A stretch of 7,356 bases of DNA from Propionibacteriaceae bacterium (GCA_027353565.1 DAIEHO010000074.1:1-7356), one strand, 5' to 3'. Shown: positions 1 through 6,831, numbered from the stretch's first letter. Translations and numbers: made by a program. The notes: generated by a model from the letters alone, not told the origin.

Positions 1-1
1 G

Positions 2-550
2 GATCTGCGCGATGTCTCCGATGACCTGTCCCAAGTGCTCTACACCAAGAGCCAGATCGACGAGCGGCTCCTGGAGGTCGCCGCCCTTGTCGACGCCGAC
101 TACCGCGGCGAGGACCTGCTGCTGGTCGGCGTGCTCAACGGTGCGGTGATGGTGATGGCCGACCTCTCCCGCGCGCTGACCGTGCACTGCGAGATGGACT
201 GGATGGCGATCTCGTCGTACGGCTCGGGTACCTCGAGCTCGGGTGTGGTCCGCATCCTCAAGGACCTCAACTCCAACCTGCTCGGCCGCCACGTGCTCGT
301 CGTCGAGGACATAGTCGACACCGGTCTCACGCTCGCGTACCTGCTGGAGAACCTCAAGTCTCGCAAGCCCGCCAGCCTCGAGGTGATGGCGATGTTCCGC
401 AAGCCGGAGGCCGCGCGCAACCCGATCGACGTCAAGTACGTCGGCTTCGACATCCCCAACGAGTTCGTCGTCGGCTACGGCCTCGACTACGCCGGCCGCT
501 ACCGGAACCTTTCCGGTCTCGGCACTCTGGCGCCGCACGTCTACAGCTGA
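2..550 (+). CDS. hpt: hypoxanthine(-guanine) phosphoribosyltransferase, 5'-partial
   Basis: Cytosolic purine-salvage enzyme that joins hypoxanthine or guanine to PRPP, giving IMP or GMP. The frame is open from base 2 to the TGA at 548-550 (182 visible residues). A GTG at base 35 could serve as a start. However, the upstream residues (DLRDVSDDLSQ) resemble the usual actinobacterial Hpt N-terminus and this GTG aligns with an ordinary Val, so the true start probably lies just outside the window. Counting from base 2, the PRPP-binding signature VVEDIVDTGLTL spans about residues 100-111, with the acidic pair E102/D103 and the catalytic-type Asp at about 106. The purine-binding part follows: Lys at about 145 in VKYVGF, then IPNEFVVGYGLDY and YRNL at about 151-170. 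Length matches the family norm of about 180-190. In many actinobacteria this gene sits directly before ftsH; here a minus-strand gene intervenes. Identification is firm; whether it prefers hypoxanthine or guanine cannot be told. Confidence 0.95.
   Translation, partial: DLRDVSDDLSQVLYTKSQIDERLLEVAALVDADYRGEDLLLVGVLNGAVMVMADLSRALTVHCEMDWMAISSYGSGTSSSGVVRILKDLNSNLLGRHVLVVEDIVDTGLTLAYLLENLKSRKPASLEVMAMFRKPEAARNPIDVKYVGFDIPNEFVVGYGLDYAGRYRNLSGLGTLAPHVYS
501..517. repeat. perfect 7-bp inverted repeat inside the hpt 3' end
   Basis: ACCGGAA (501-507), a 3-base spacer CCT, then TTCCGGT (511-517) form a perfect hairpin on either strand. It lies 33 bases before the hpt stop triplet and, on the minus strand, 35 bases past the last base of the stop codon of the convergent gene. 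It could therefore act as that gene's 3' stem-loop while being coding in hpt. No T-run follows on either strand, so intrinsic terminator activity is only a possibility. Confidence 0.35.
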
Positions 551-552
551 AC

Positions 553-1734
553 TCAGCGCGGCAGCACGGCCACGAAGTCACGCGAAGACGGCTGCAGGTA
601 GCGGTTGGCGTGCACCGAGGCGTTCGGCGGGGGAAGCACGCTGGGAGTCGCCGTGCCCGGGGTCGGGTGCGTGTAGGTGATGTAGTTCGTCCAGTCGGGG
701 TTGATGTCCAGCTGCATGGCGTTCACCGCGCCGGCGTCCTGCAGGACACCGGCCAGCGTCTGGATGTTCATGGCCGGACCCACCACGAAGACCACCGAGC
801 CGTCGGCCCGGATGCCGATGCCGCTGCGCCAGACGTACGCGGCGTTGCCGATCGTCTTGCCCCACACCGAGGCGCTCGCCTGGGTCACTGCCGGCGCGAT
901 GACCCCGTTCTGAATCACCATGTCGAGGTTCTGACGCACGGCGGCGGTGTCGGACGACGGTGTTCCACCTTGCCAGGACTCGATCTTGATGTGCCCGTCC
1001 GTCGTGAGCACCATGGATGCCGCTCCCGTGCGCAGAGGGACGATCGACTGCCCGTTCTGCCAGTACCCGCCGCGCGCGTCCGCCATGAGGAAGCCGGAGT
1101 TGAAGGTGGCCAGCACTGAGCTCACCTCGGCCGGGCTGAGCTGGTTGTCGGGCGTGATCGCAGGCCCGGGCACCTTGTAGCCGGGGTGCAGACGGAACGT
1201 CACGAGCGCGGGGTCCATCCAGACCACCTGCACGTAGTACGAGGTGTGGAGCGAGTCCGGACGCAAGGAGGCGACCCGGGCGGCGGCCGTTCCGTTCACC
1301 GTGTAGAGGTCGTGCCACACGCCCTCACCCGCGAGCGGTGAGCTGACCAGGGGCGTCAGCGTCCCGGGCGGGGGCGTGAGCATCTTGCTGGCGTGGGAGG
1401 CCGAGGCGGTCGCGCTGGGATCCGTGGCGATGGTGGGCAGGCCCCCGGCGAGCGACCCCCCGACGACCGGCTTGTCCTTGGCGTACTGGACCTGCTCGAG
1501 CATCGTCACCGCCCAGCCCAGGCCGTGCTCGCGGCCCCACTCCGCGAGCCGCGCGGCAGTCGAGTCCGTACCGGGCGCCAGGAGCGCGGGTGCGACGGAC
1601 ACCCCGGTGGCCGCGACCAGCAGGACGGCCAGGCCGAGGACCGCCGCCCGGATCCGACGGAACCGAAGAGAGCGCTGCTTCTCAGGGGGCTGGCCTCGGC
1701 GGGGAAGGGAGGTCCTCGTCGCGTCTGAGCTCAT
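553..1734 (-). CDS. membrane-anchored phosphodiester glycosidase (NAGPA-type) family protein
   Basis: A 393-residue protein starting at ATG 1732-1734 (read on minus), with GAGGAG 11 bases upstream. A basic cytoplasmic N-terminus (about 1-29, rich in Arg/Lys) is followed by one hydrophobic segment at about 30-53, a signal anchor or uncleaved signal, so the rest should be extracytoplasmic. A Ser/Thr/Ala/Pro-rich linker (about 100-132) precedes the domain at about 140-393. The domain shows NAGPA-family features (PF09992): TFNSGF near 210-215, a GGYWQNGQS turn, the R-SGIGI-RADGSVVFVVG strand pair at 303-319, and AMQLDI at 339-344. The name comes from the mammalian uncovering enzyme that removes GlcNAc from a phosphodiester. 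Bacterial members are mostly uncharacterised, so substrate and activity are unknown; a cell-envelope glycan is an inference from location. The usual LDGG-type motif reads LDINPDW here. It is convergent with hpt (2 bp between stops) and divergent from ftsH. Family assignment is good; function is open. Confidence 0.85.
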   Translation of the reverse strand: MSSDATRTSLPRRGQPPEKQRSLRFRRIRAAVLGLAVLLVAATGVSVAPALLAPGTDSTAARLAEWGREHGLGWAVTMLEQVQYAKDKPVVGGSLAGGLPTIATDPSATASASHASKMLTPPPGTLTPLVSSPLAGEGVWHDLYTVNGTAAARVASLRPDSLHTSYYVQVVWMDPALVTFRLHPGYKVPGPAITPDNQLSPAEVSSVLATFNSGFLMADARGGYWQNGQSIVPLRTGAASMVLTTDGHIKIESWQGGTPSSDTAAVRQNLDMVIQNGVIAPAVTQASASVWGKTIGNAAYVWRSGIGIRADGSVVFVVGPAMNIQTLAGVLQDAGAVNAMQLDINPDWTNYITYTHPTPGTATPSVLPPPNASVHANRYLQPSSRDFVAVLPR

Positions 1735-1745
1735 CGCGGATGCTG

Positions 1746-1751
1746 CTCCTC
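1746..1751 (-). promoter_or_regulatory. ribosome binding site of the glycosidase-family gene
   Basis: The plus strand reads CTCCTC, so the transcript carries GAGGAG 11 bases before the ATG at 1734. The spacing is slightly long. An ATG just upstream (minus strand) is in another frame, so 1734 remains the best start. Confidence 0.55.
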
Positions 1752-1788
1752 ATGGTTCAGGGAATCGTGTGCGGCCAGGTTGGGGCCG

Positions 1789-1825
1789 GGGTATCACCCA
1801 TCCTGCGTCATGCAGGGTAATGCCC
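1789..1825. promoter_or_regulatory. operator-like cluster of short inverted repeats
   Basis: Three small dyads lie within 37 bp. GGGTATCACCC (1789-1799) and GGGTAATGCCC (1815-1825) share the pattern GGGTANNNCCC and start 26 bp apart. Between them CCTGCGTCATGCAGG (1802-1816) has 5-bp arms around a 5-base spacer. The last two overlap the -10 candidate and likely start point of the minus-strand promoter, where a repressor site would be expected. Short arms mean chance cannot be excluded. Confidence 0.35.
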
Positions 1826-1842
1826 ACCCAAGGGGATGTGTA
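1814..1842 (-). promoter_or_regulatory. candidate promoter of the glycosidase-family gene
   Basis: On the minus strand, TACACA (1837-1842; four of six matches to TTGACA), a 17-bp spacer and TACCCT (1814-1819; fits the actinobacterial -10 TANNNT) form a plausible housekeeping-type promoter. Transcription would begin near 1807 and give a leader of about 70 bases. The -10 overlaps the palindrome at 1802-1816. Confidence 0.4.
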
Positions 1843-1862
1843 AGACATGGTGAAGGCGTCCT

Positions 1863-1910
1863 CATGGGAGCGTCTGAGGCCCACGGTGGGCGGACCGAGA
1901 GCATGGGAGC
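1863..1910. repeat. 9-bp direct repeat upstream of ftsH
   Basis: CATGGGAGC occurs at 1863-1871 and again at 1902-1910, with starts 39 bp apart, just before the plus-strand -10 candidate. A 9-bp repeat in a region this short is only mildly improbable by chance. It could be a paired binding site. Confidence 0.3.
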
Positions 1911-1916
1911 CGCTGG

Positions 1917-1922
1917 TAAGGT
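1917..1922 (+). promoter_or_regulatory. candidate -10 element of the ftsH-fol operon
   Basis: TAAGGT is the only TANNNT match on the plus strand between 1735 and the ftsH start. It would place the transcript start near 1929 and give a leader of about 30 bases that includes the ribosome binding site. No good -35 is visible at 16-19 bp upstream, so support is weak. Confidence 0.3.
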
Positions 1923-1948
1923 CATGTTCTTGTTGGCGACATCCTTCC

Positions 1949-1957
1949 AAGGCAGGG
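1949..1957 (+). promoter_or_regulatory. ribosome binding site of ftsH
   Basis: AAGGCAGGG ends one base before the ATG at 1959. The AAGG core (1949-1952) has a 6-base spacer, which supports this start. Confidence 0.5.
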
Positions 1958-1958
1958 T

Positions 1959-4031
1959 ATGAGCACCTTTCAACGCATTGTCCGCGGGCCGTTCCTGTGG
2001 ATCCTGATCGTGATCCTCGCGGCGAGCTGGGTCATTCAGCTGACCGGGCAGATCACGGGCTACAAGGACGTGCCCACGAGCCAGGTGATCCAGCTGATCA
2101 ACAGCGACACCCCGCTCAAAGAGGTGATCCTCACCGACACCGAGCAGACGATCGAGGTCACCGAGGCCGACGCCAAGCAGACCAAGATCAAGGCGACCTG
2201 GGTCGGCACCGAGTCGCAGGACATCATCACCCGGCTCAACGCCCGGGTCGCAGCCGGCACCCTCGAGTCGTGGAAGGGCGTCAACCCGAACCTCGGCTTC
2301 TGGGGGAGCCTGGTCGGAACGCTGGTGCCGTTCCTCATCATCGGCGTCATCTTCTACTTCCTCATCAACTCGCTCCAGGGCGGCGGGTCCCGTGTCATGC
2401 AGTTCGGGAAGTCGAAGGCGAAGATCGCCACCAAGGACACGCCGAAGACGACGTTCGCCGACGTAGCCGGCGTGGACGAAGCCATCGAGGAGCTCCAGGA
2501 GATCAAGGAGTTCCTCGCAGAGCCGGCCAAGTTCCGTGCCGTCGGCGCGAAGATCCCCAAGGGCGTCCTGCTGTACGGGCAGCCCGGCACCGGCAAGACG
2601 CTGCTCGCCCGAGCGGTCGCCGGTGAGGCTGGTGTCCCGTTCTTCTCGATCTCCGGGTCGGACTTCGTCGAGATGTTCGTCGGCGTCGGTGCGTCCCGAG
2701 TGCGCGACCTGTTCGAGCAGGCCAAGGAAGCTGCCCCCGCGATCGTCTTCATCGACGAGATCGACGCCGTCGGCCGTCACCGTGGAGCGGGCATGGGTGG
2801 CGGGCACGACGAGCGTGAGCAGACGTTGAACCAGCTGCTGGTCGAGATGGACGGCTTCGACGTGCGCGGCGGCGTCATCCTCATCGCCGCGACGAACCGT
2901 CCAGACGTGCTCGACCCGGCCCTGCTCCGTCCAGGCCGCTTCGACCGCCAGATCCCCGTGGACGCGCCCGACCTCAACGGCCGACGCCAGATCCTCCAGG
3001 TCCACGCCCAGGGCAAGCCGATGGCGCCGGGCGTCGACCTCGGGAGCGTCGCGCGTCGTACGCCCGGCTTCACCGGTGCCGACCTCGCGAACGTGCTCAA
3101 CGAGGCCGCCCTCCTCACGGCGCGTACGAACAAGAGCCAGATCGACAACTACGCCCTTGACGAGGCGATCGACCGCGTGATCGCCGGACCCCAGCGTCGC
3201 ACCCGGCTGATGAGCCCCGAGGAGGTCCTCATCACGGCCTACCACGAAGGGGGCCACGCCATGGTGGCGGCCGCGATGCCGGCCACCGACCCGGTGCAGA
3301 AGGTCACGATCCTCCCGCGCGGCAAGGCGCTCGGCTACACGATGGTGCTGCCGGACCAGGACAAGTACAGCCAGACGAGGGGCGAGCTTCTCGACCAGCT
3401 CGCGTACATGCTCGGCGGTCGCGCCGCGGAGGAGCTGGTCTTCCACGACCCCACCACCGGTGCCAGCAACGACATCGAGAAGGCGACGAAGGTCGCCCGC
3501 GCGATGGTCACGCAGTACGGCATGACGGCGCGGCTCGGTGCCGTACAGCTCGGCTCCGACGACCGTGAGCCGTTCGTGGGCATGGAGATGACCCAGCAGC
3601 GCGCGTACTCGGAGAGCACCGCCGCGATCATCGACGAGGAGGTGTCGCTCCTTATCGCCTCGGCCCATCAGGAGGCCTTCGACGTGCTCGTGGAGAACCG
3701 CGACGTCCTCGACGAGCTGGTGCGTCAGCTGCTCGAGAAGGAGACGCTCGACAAGGAGCAGGTCGCGGCGATCTTCAGGCCGCTCAAGAGGCACGACAAG
3801 CGCCCGGCGTGGACCGGGTCCGAGACGCGTCGTCCCTCCGACCTCCCGCCCGTGAACGCGCCCGCACGGCCCGACCCGCAGCTCGACCCGGTGCCGGCCG
3901 GTGGGATCCAGCTCCCACCCGGGCACACGCCGCCGAGCGAGCCGTGGACCGACCCGACCCCGACCGGTGGCTGGGCGCCGCCGACCTGGACACCGGGCCA
4001 GAGCAACGACCGTCCCTTCGAGCAGAACTGA
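1959..4031 (+). CDS. ftsH: ATP-dependent zinc metalloprotease FtsH
   Basis: A 690-residue membrane-bound AAA+ protease that extracts and degrades membrane and some soluble proteins as a hexamer. Two membrane segments (about 11-29 and 115-138) flank an extracytoplasmic domain of about 85 residues. The ATPase domain has Walker A GQPGTGKT (207-214), pore loop FVEMFVGVG (236-244), Walker B IVFIDEID (262-269) and a second region of homology near 312-330 with arginine fingers R324 and R327. The protease domain has the zinc motif HEGGH (429-433) and the third ligand Asp at about 505 in NDIEKAT. All catalytic residues are present, so it should be active. After about residue 615 comes a Pro/Thr-rich, probably disordered tail to 690, typical in kind for actinobacterial FtsH but variable. 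The start at ATG 1959 has a good ribosome binding site and begins with [11 protein letters not shown] just before the first TM, as in relatives. First gene of the fol unit; only one base separates its TGA from the folE ATG. Confidence 0.98.
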   Translation: MSTFQRIVRGPFLWILIVILAASWVIQLTGQITGYKDVPTSQVIQLINSDTPLKEVILTDTEQTIEVTEADAKQTKIKATWVGTESQDIITRLNARVAAGTLESWKGVNPNLGFWGSLVGTLVPFLIIGVIFYFLINSLQGGGSRVMQFGKSKAKIATKDTPKTTFADVAGVDEAIEELQEIKEFLAEPAKFRAVGAKIPKGVLLYGQPGTGKTLLARAVAGEAGVPFFSISGSDFVEMFVGVGASRVRDLFEQAKEAAPAIVFIDEIDAVGRHRGAGMGGGHDEREQTLNQLLVEMDGFDVRGGVILIAATNRPDVLDPALLRPGRFDRQIPVDAPDLNGRRQILQVHAQGKPMAPGVDLGSVARRTPGFTGADLANVLNEAALLTARTNKSQIDNYALDEAIDRVIAGPQRRTRLMSPEEVLITAYHEGGHAMVAAAMPATDPVQKVTILPRGKALGYTMVLPDQDKYSQTRGELLDQLAYMLGGRAAEELVFHDPTTGASNDIEKATKVARAMVTQYGMTARLGAVQLGSDDREPFVGMEMTQQRAYSESTAAIIDEEVSLLIASAHQEAFDVLVENRDVLDELVRQLLEKETLDKEQVAAIFRPLKRHDKRPAWTGSETRRPSDLPPVNAPARPDPQLDPVPAGGIQLPPGHTPPSEPWTDPTPTGGWAPPTWTPGQSNDRPFEQN

Positions 4032-4032
4032 C

Positions 4033-4647
4033 ATGGACGGCTCTGGTCGCGGTCTCCTCAAGCCGGTGGGGCACGGTGCGACCTTCGACCTGCCGCGGAT
4101 CGAGGCGGCCGTCCGCGAGATCCTCATCGCGATCGGCGAGGACCCCGACCGTGACGGTCTCGTGGACACGCCGCGTCGCGTGGCGAGAGCCTACAGGGAG
4201 GTGTTCTCCGGTCTCCACACCGATCCGGGTGAACACCTGAGGACGACGTTCGACATCATCGAGGACGAGCTGGTCCTCGTGCGTGAGATCGAGGTCAACT
4301 CGACCTGCGAGCACCACCTCGTACCGTTCATGGGCGTCGCCCACGTCGGCTACATCCCCGGCGCCGGCCACGGCGTCGTCGGGCTGTCCAAGCTGGCACG
4401 CGTCGTCGACGGGTTCGCCCGGCGACCGCAGGTGCAGGAGCGGCTCACCGCACAGATCGCCGATGCGCTCGTCGAGCGGCTCGACCCGCGCGGCGTCATC
4501 GTGGTGCTCGAGTGCGAGCACCTGTGCATGACGATCCGCGGAGCCCAGAAGCCCAACGCCCGTACGATCACCACCGCCGTACGGGGCGAGCTGCGCGAGA
4601 CGGCCGCACGTGCGGAGGCCATGTCACTCATCCAAGGACCGCGGTGA
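4033..4647 (+). CDS. folE: GTP cyclohydrolase I (type IA)
   Basis: A 204-residue cytosolic enzyme converting GTP to 7,8-dihydroneopterin triphosphate and formate, the entry step of folate synthesis. The zinc ligands are visible: C92 and H95 in STCEHH (90-95) and C165 in EHLCM (162-166). Other family blocks are [13 protein letters not shown] (19-31), GVAHVGYIP (101-109), [10 protein letters not shown] (117-126) and [10 protein letters not shown] (130-139). The length fits the family (about 190-220). The frame is open upstream into ftsH, but homology begins at about residue 19 and the ATG at 4033 follows the ftsH stop by one base (TGA-C-ATG). No strong Shine-Dalgarno precedes it, so translation probably depends on ribosomes ending ftsH. 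The zinc-dependent FolE1 type is certain from the ligands; it is not the FolE2 type. Confidence 0.97.
   Translation: MDGSGRGLLKPVGHGATFDLPRIEAAVREILIAIGEDPDRDGLVDTPRRVARAYREVFSGLHTDPGEHLRTTFDIIEDELVLVREIEVNSTCEHHLVPFMGVAHVGYIPGAGHGVVGLSKLARVVDGFARRPQVQERLTAQIADALVERLDPRGVIVVLECEHLCMTIRGAQKPNARTITTAVRGELRETAARAEAMSLIQGPR
4634..4638 (+). promoter_or_regulatory. ribosome binding site deciding the folP GTG start
   Basis: AAGGA lies 5 bases before GTG 4644, inside the folE 3' end. It supports this GTG over the longer in-frame extension that reaches back into folE. Confidence 0.6.
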
Positions 4648-5465
4648 CCGCAGCCGCCCCGCTGCTGACCCCCGGACCCACCCGGGTCGTCGGCGTCCTC
4701 AACGTGACGCCCGACTCGTTCTCCGACGGTGGCCGCTACACCGACGTGCACACCGCCGTCGAGCACGGGCTGAGGATGGCGGCGGCGGGGGCCTCCCTGG
4801 TCGACGTCGGCGGAGAGTCCACCCGTCCCGGGGCCGACCGGGTCAGTGCCGAGACAGAGCTGACGCGTGTCCTTCCAGTCGTCACCCGGCTCACCGGGGC
4901 CGGGGTCGCCGTGTCGGTGGACACGATGCGCGCCGAGGTCGCCGCGAGGTGCGTCGAGGCCGGCGCTGTCGTCGTCAACGACGTGTCCGGCGGGCTCGCC
5001 GATCCGGCGATGCTGCGTACCGTGGCCTCGCTCGGCTGCGTGTACGTGGCGATGCACTGGAGGGCGCACAGCGCGACGATGGACCAGCACGCGAGGTACG
5101 ACGACGTCGTCACCGACGTGGTCAACGAGCTGCTGGAGCGCGTGAGGGCCGCCGTCGTCGCGGGCATCGAACCCGACCGGCTCGTCGTCGACCCGGGGCT
5201 CGGCTTCGCGAAGACCCGTGACCAGAGCTGGGACGTACTGCGGGGAGTCGAAGCCGTCCACGGCATCGGCCTGCCGGTGCTCTGGGGTGCATCCCGCAAG
5301 GGGATGCTCGACCCAGTGGCCCCCGGCGGCCCCGAAGCGCGCGATGATGCATCCGTGGCGATCACGACCTGGCTGGCGACGCACGGCGCGTGGGGAGTCC
5401 GCACGCACACCGTTGCTCCTCACCTCGCCGCCGTCCGGGTGGCCACCAGGCTGGTGCAGACCTGA
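4644..5465 (+). CDS. folP: dihydropteroate synthase
   Basis: A 273-residue TIM-barrel enzyme condensing 6-hydroxymethyl-7,8-dihydropterin pyrophosphate with p-aminobenzoate to 7,8-dihydropteroate; it is the sulfonamide target. Signatures in order: [13 protein letters not shown] (18-30), [11 protein letters not shown] (53-63), SVDT (91-94), VNDVSGG (111-117), MHWR (137-140), DPGLGFAK (183-190) and GASRKG (215-220, with the pterin/anion-binding Ser-Arg-Lys). The terminal Arg-x-His is R253/H255. The GTG start overlaps the folE stop as GTGA, has AAGGA upstream and places homology at about residue 14. A longer frame from 4512 exists but its extra part is non-homologous folE sequence. The His of the last motif is followed by Thr, where the E. 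coli enzyme has Asp (RVHD). HWR in place of the E. coli-type motif is usual for actinobacterial FolP1. The stop overlaps the folB ATG by one base. Confidence 0.97.
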   Translation: MTAAAPLLTPGPTRVVGVLNVTPDSFSDGGRYTDVHTAVEHGLRMAAAGASLVDVGGESTRPGADRVSAETELTRVLPVVTRLTGAGVAVSVDTMRAEVAARCVEAGAVVVNDVSGGLADPAMLRTVASLGCVYVAMHWRAHSATMDQHARYDDVVTDVVNELLERVRAAVVAGIEPDRLVVDPGLGFAKTRDQSWDVLRGVEAVHGIGLPVLWGASRKGMLDPVAPGGPEARDDASVAITTWLATHGAWGVRTHTVAPHLAAVRVATRLVQT

Positions 5466-5863
5466 TGCGGCCGGTCACAGCGGCCGAGCACGACGCACTG
5501 CGGCTGGCCGACCGCATCGACATCTCGAGCATCGCCGCCGAGGGTGTGCACGGGCTGTACGCGGACGAGGCGCTGGGTCCGCAGCCGTTCACCGTCGACG
5601 TGACGATGTGGCTGAGCATGGACGCGGCCGTGGCGAACGACGACCTCGCCGGCAGCATCGACTACGTCGTGGCCAGCGAGGTCGTACGCCACGTGGTGGA
5701 GACCAGCACGGTCCTGCTCGTGGAGTCGCTCGCCGCCGCCGTGTGCGAGGCGCTGCTCGAGGGCTCCGCGGCGATCGCGGTCCGGGCCTGTGTCCACAAG
5801 CCGCGTGCGTCCCGGGACGCCCACGCCTCCGACGTACGGCTGACCATGACGAGGACGCGATGA
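5465..5863 (+). CDS. folB: dihydroneopterin aldolase
   Basis: A 132-residue enzyme converting 7,8-dihydroneopterin to 6-hydroxymethyl-7,8-dihydropterin and glycolaldehyde, supplying FolK. Family features: DRIDISSI (16-23), EGVHGLYADE (26-35) with the conserved Glu E35, QPFTVDV (40-46), Tyr Y67 in IDYVVASEVV, E87 in LVESLA, and the catalytic-type Lys K112 in HKPRA. The start is ATG 5465, overlapping the folP stop (TGATG). It is the only sensible start between that stop and the homology, and it leaves about 15 extra residues before the usual N-terminus. The nearest purine-rich AGG is 14 bases upstream, so expression is likely coupled to folP. The 3' end overlaps folK by four bases. Confidence 0.95.
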   Translation: MRPVTAAEHDALRLADRIDISSIAAEGVHGLYADEALGPQPFTVDVTMWLSMDAAVANDDLAGSIDYVVASEVVRHVVETSTVLLVESLAAAVCEALLEGSAAIAVRACVHKPRASRDAHASDVRLTMTRTR

Positions 5864-6360
5864 GGGTCGCCTTCGGACTGGGCTCCAACCTCGGTGACCG
5901 CGTGGACCACCTCAGGGCGGCGGTCGCCGGCCTCGCAGAGGGGGGTGTCGGACAGGTACGGGTCTCCAGCGCCTACGAGACCGACCCCGTCGGGGGACCG
6001 GCCCAGCCCGACTACCTCAACGCCGTCGCGGTCGGGGAGACGTCGCTCGCTGCCGCGGAGCTCCTCAGCCTCGCGAAGCGGCTCGAGCTCACCGCCCAGC
6101 GGGTACGAACCGTGCGCAACGCCCCTCGGACCCTCGACGTCGACATCCTCGCCCTCGGCGACGTCGTGGTCCACACCGACGAGCTCACCGTGCCGCATCC
6201 GCGTGCGCACGAGCGGGCCTTCGTGCTCGTGCCGTGGGCGGAGGTCGACCCAGGCTTCGTCGTGCCCGGGCTCGGGCAGGTGGCCGAGCTCGCACGGACG
6301 GTCGACGCCTCAGGTGTTCGTCCCGGGCCGGACGTCGACCTCGGGACAGCCCATGCCTGA
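5860..6360 (+). CDS. folK: 6-hydroxymethyl-7,8-dihydropterin pyrophosphokinase (HPPK)
   Basis: A 166-residue kinase moving pyrophosphate from ATP to 6-hydroxymethyl-7,8-dihydropterin, making the FolP substrate. Signatures: FGLGSNLGDR (5-14), SSAYETDPVGGPAQPDYLNAV (36-56 in total, with the pterin-side Tyr and Asn), PRTLDVDIL (89-97) with the two metal-binding Asp D93 and D95, and VPHPRAHERAFVLVPWAEVDP (111-131). The start is ATG 5860 in an ATGA overlap with the folB stop, with GAGGA 4 bases upstream. A long upstream extension of the frame is folP/folB sequence read out of frame. The residues before PRTLDVDI are RNA, where the E. coli enzyme has RWG, so the tryptophan of its mobile loop is replaced. 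The length is normal and the enzyme is expected to be active. It overlaps the next gene by 8 bp. Confidence 0.96.
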   Translation: MRVAFGLGSNLGDRVDHLRAAVAGLAEGGVGQVRVSSAYETDPVGGPAQPDYLNAVAVGETSLAAAELLSLAKRLELTAQRVRTVRNAPRTLDVDILALGDVVVHTDELTVPHPRAHERAFVLVPWAEVDPGFVVPGLGQVAELARTVDASGVRPGPDVDLGTAHA

Positions 6361-6829
6361 CTCGCCGTCGGGCGTCCAGCCCACCCGGTTCCGCGCACTC
6401 GTCCTCGCGGCGATCGTCGGCGCGGGCCTCACGTTCCTGATCATGTTCGGCGTGAGTGCGTACGCCCTGACCATGCCGAGCGTTCCCTGGACGACGCCCA
6501 TGCTGCTGTTCGCCGGTGCTGTCGCCGCTGCCGTCCTCGCGCGGGTGACCTACGTGCGCAACCATGTCGTCCGTCAGCGTCAGGACCCGCGACGGGCACT
6601 GGCGACCCTCGCGATCGCCAAGGCGCTGATGCTCGGGGGCGCGCTGCTGACCGGTGGCTACATCGTGTTCGCGCTGTTCAGCGTCGCGCACCTCGACGCA
6701 CCGCTTCCCAAGCAGAGGCTGATCCTCGGTTTCATCACCGCAGCGGCTGCGATCTGTCTGGTCATCTCCGGATGGGCATTGGAGAGGGCCTGTCGGACGC
6801 CGGACGACGACGAAAACCCCGACACGTAG
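6353..6829 (+). CDS. DUF3180 family four-TM membrane protein
   Basis: A 158-residue integral membrane protein of unknown function. Four hydrophobic segments are visible at about 14-37, 48-66, 83-110 and 121-142, with short polar ends and an acidic C-terminus (DDDENPD). Segment 3, ALATLAIAKALMLGGALLTGG (81-101), matches the conserved core of actinobacterial DUF3180 proteins (PF11377), which normally follow folK, as here. The start is ATG 6353, 8 bp inside folK, with GGGA six bases upstream; a longer frame into folK is not supported by the family. Conserved linkage with folate genes is known but no role in folate metabolism has been shown to my knowledge. It is probably the last gene of the ftsH-fol transcript. 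Confidence 0.88.
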   Translation: MPDSPSGVQPTRFRALVLAAIVGAGLTFLIMFGVSAYALTMPSVPWTTPMLLFAGAVAAAVLARVTYVRNHVVRQRQDPRRALATLAIAKALMLGGALLTGGYIVFALFSVAHLDAPLPKQRLILGFITAAAAICLVISGWALERACRTPDDDENPDT

Positions 6830-6831
6830 CC

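Larger units (their letters stand above)
1735..1958. other. divergent intergenic control region between the glycosidase-family gene and ftsH
   Basis: This 224-bp non-coding stretch separates two divergently read genes. It contains promoter candidates for both directions, a cluster of short inverted repeats at 1789-1825, a 9-bp direct repeat, and the ribosome binding sites of both genes. The open frames crossing it run into ftsH or stop out of frame and have no coding character. No riboswitch-like structure was recognised. Confidence 0.7.

Noticed and set aside
35..37. GTG as the true start of hpt
   Set aside because: In-frame residues upstream look like the normal Hpt N-terminus and no ribosome binding site precedes the GTG; the gene more likely starts outside the window.
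1944..1953. CCTTCCAAGG inverted repeat over the ftsH ribosome binding site
   Set aside because: Arms of 4 bp with a 2-base loop cannot form a stable hairpin; chance is the simpler explanation.
1847..2626. Plus-strand frame of 259 codons starting before ftsH
   Set aside because: It overlaps ftsH out of frame, and its product is Arg/His/Gly-rich, typical of a shifted high-GC reading.
3243..3257. FtsH zinc motif HEGGH rather than HEAGH
   Set aside because: It fits HEXXH fully and Gly at this position is common in actinobacterial FtsH; not unusual.
1794..4169. Very long minus-strand open frame (791 codons) opposite ftsH
   Set aside because: It is the mirror of a high-GC coding strand. Its translation is low-complexity Arg/Asp/Leu/Val-rich with no domain, and ftsH is certain.
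4510..4530. Extra cysteine (C161) close to the third zinc ligand of FolE
   Set aside because: ECEH-type sequences occur in other actinobacterial FolE proteins as I recall, and the standard ligands are all present.
4350..5423. Minus-strand open frame of 357 codons opposite folE/folP
   Set aside because: Antisense shadow of certain genes; composition is His/Arg/Gly/Asp-rich without motif or ribosome binding site.
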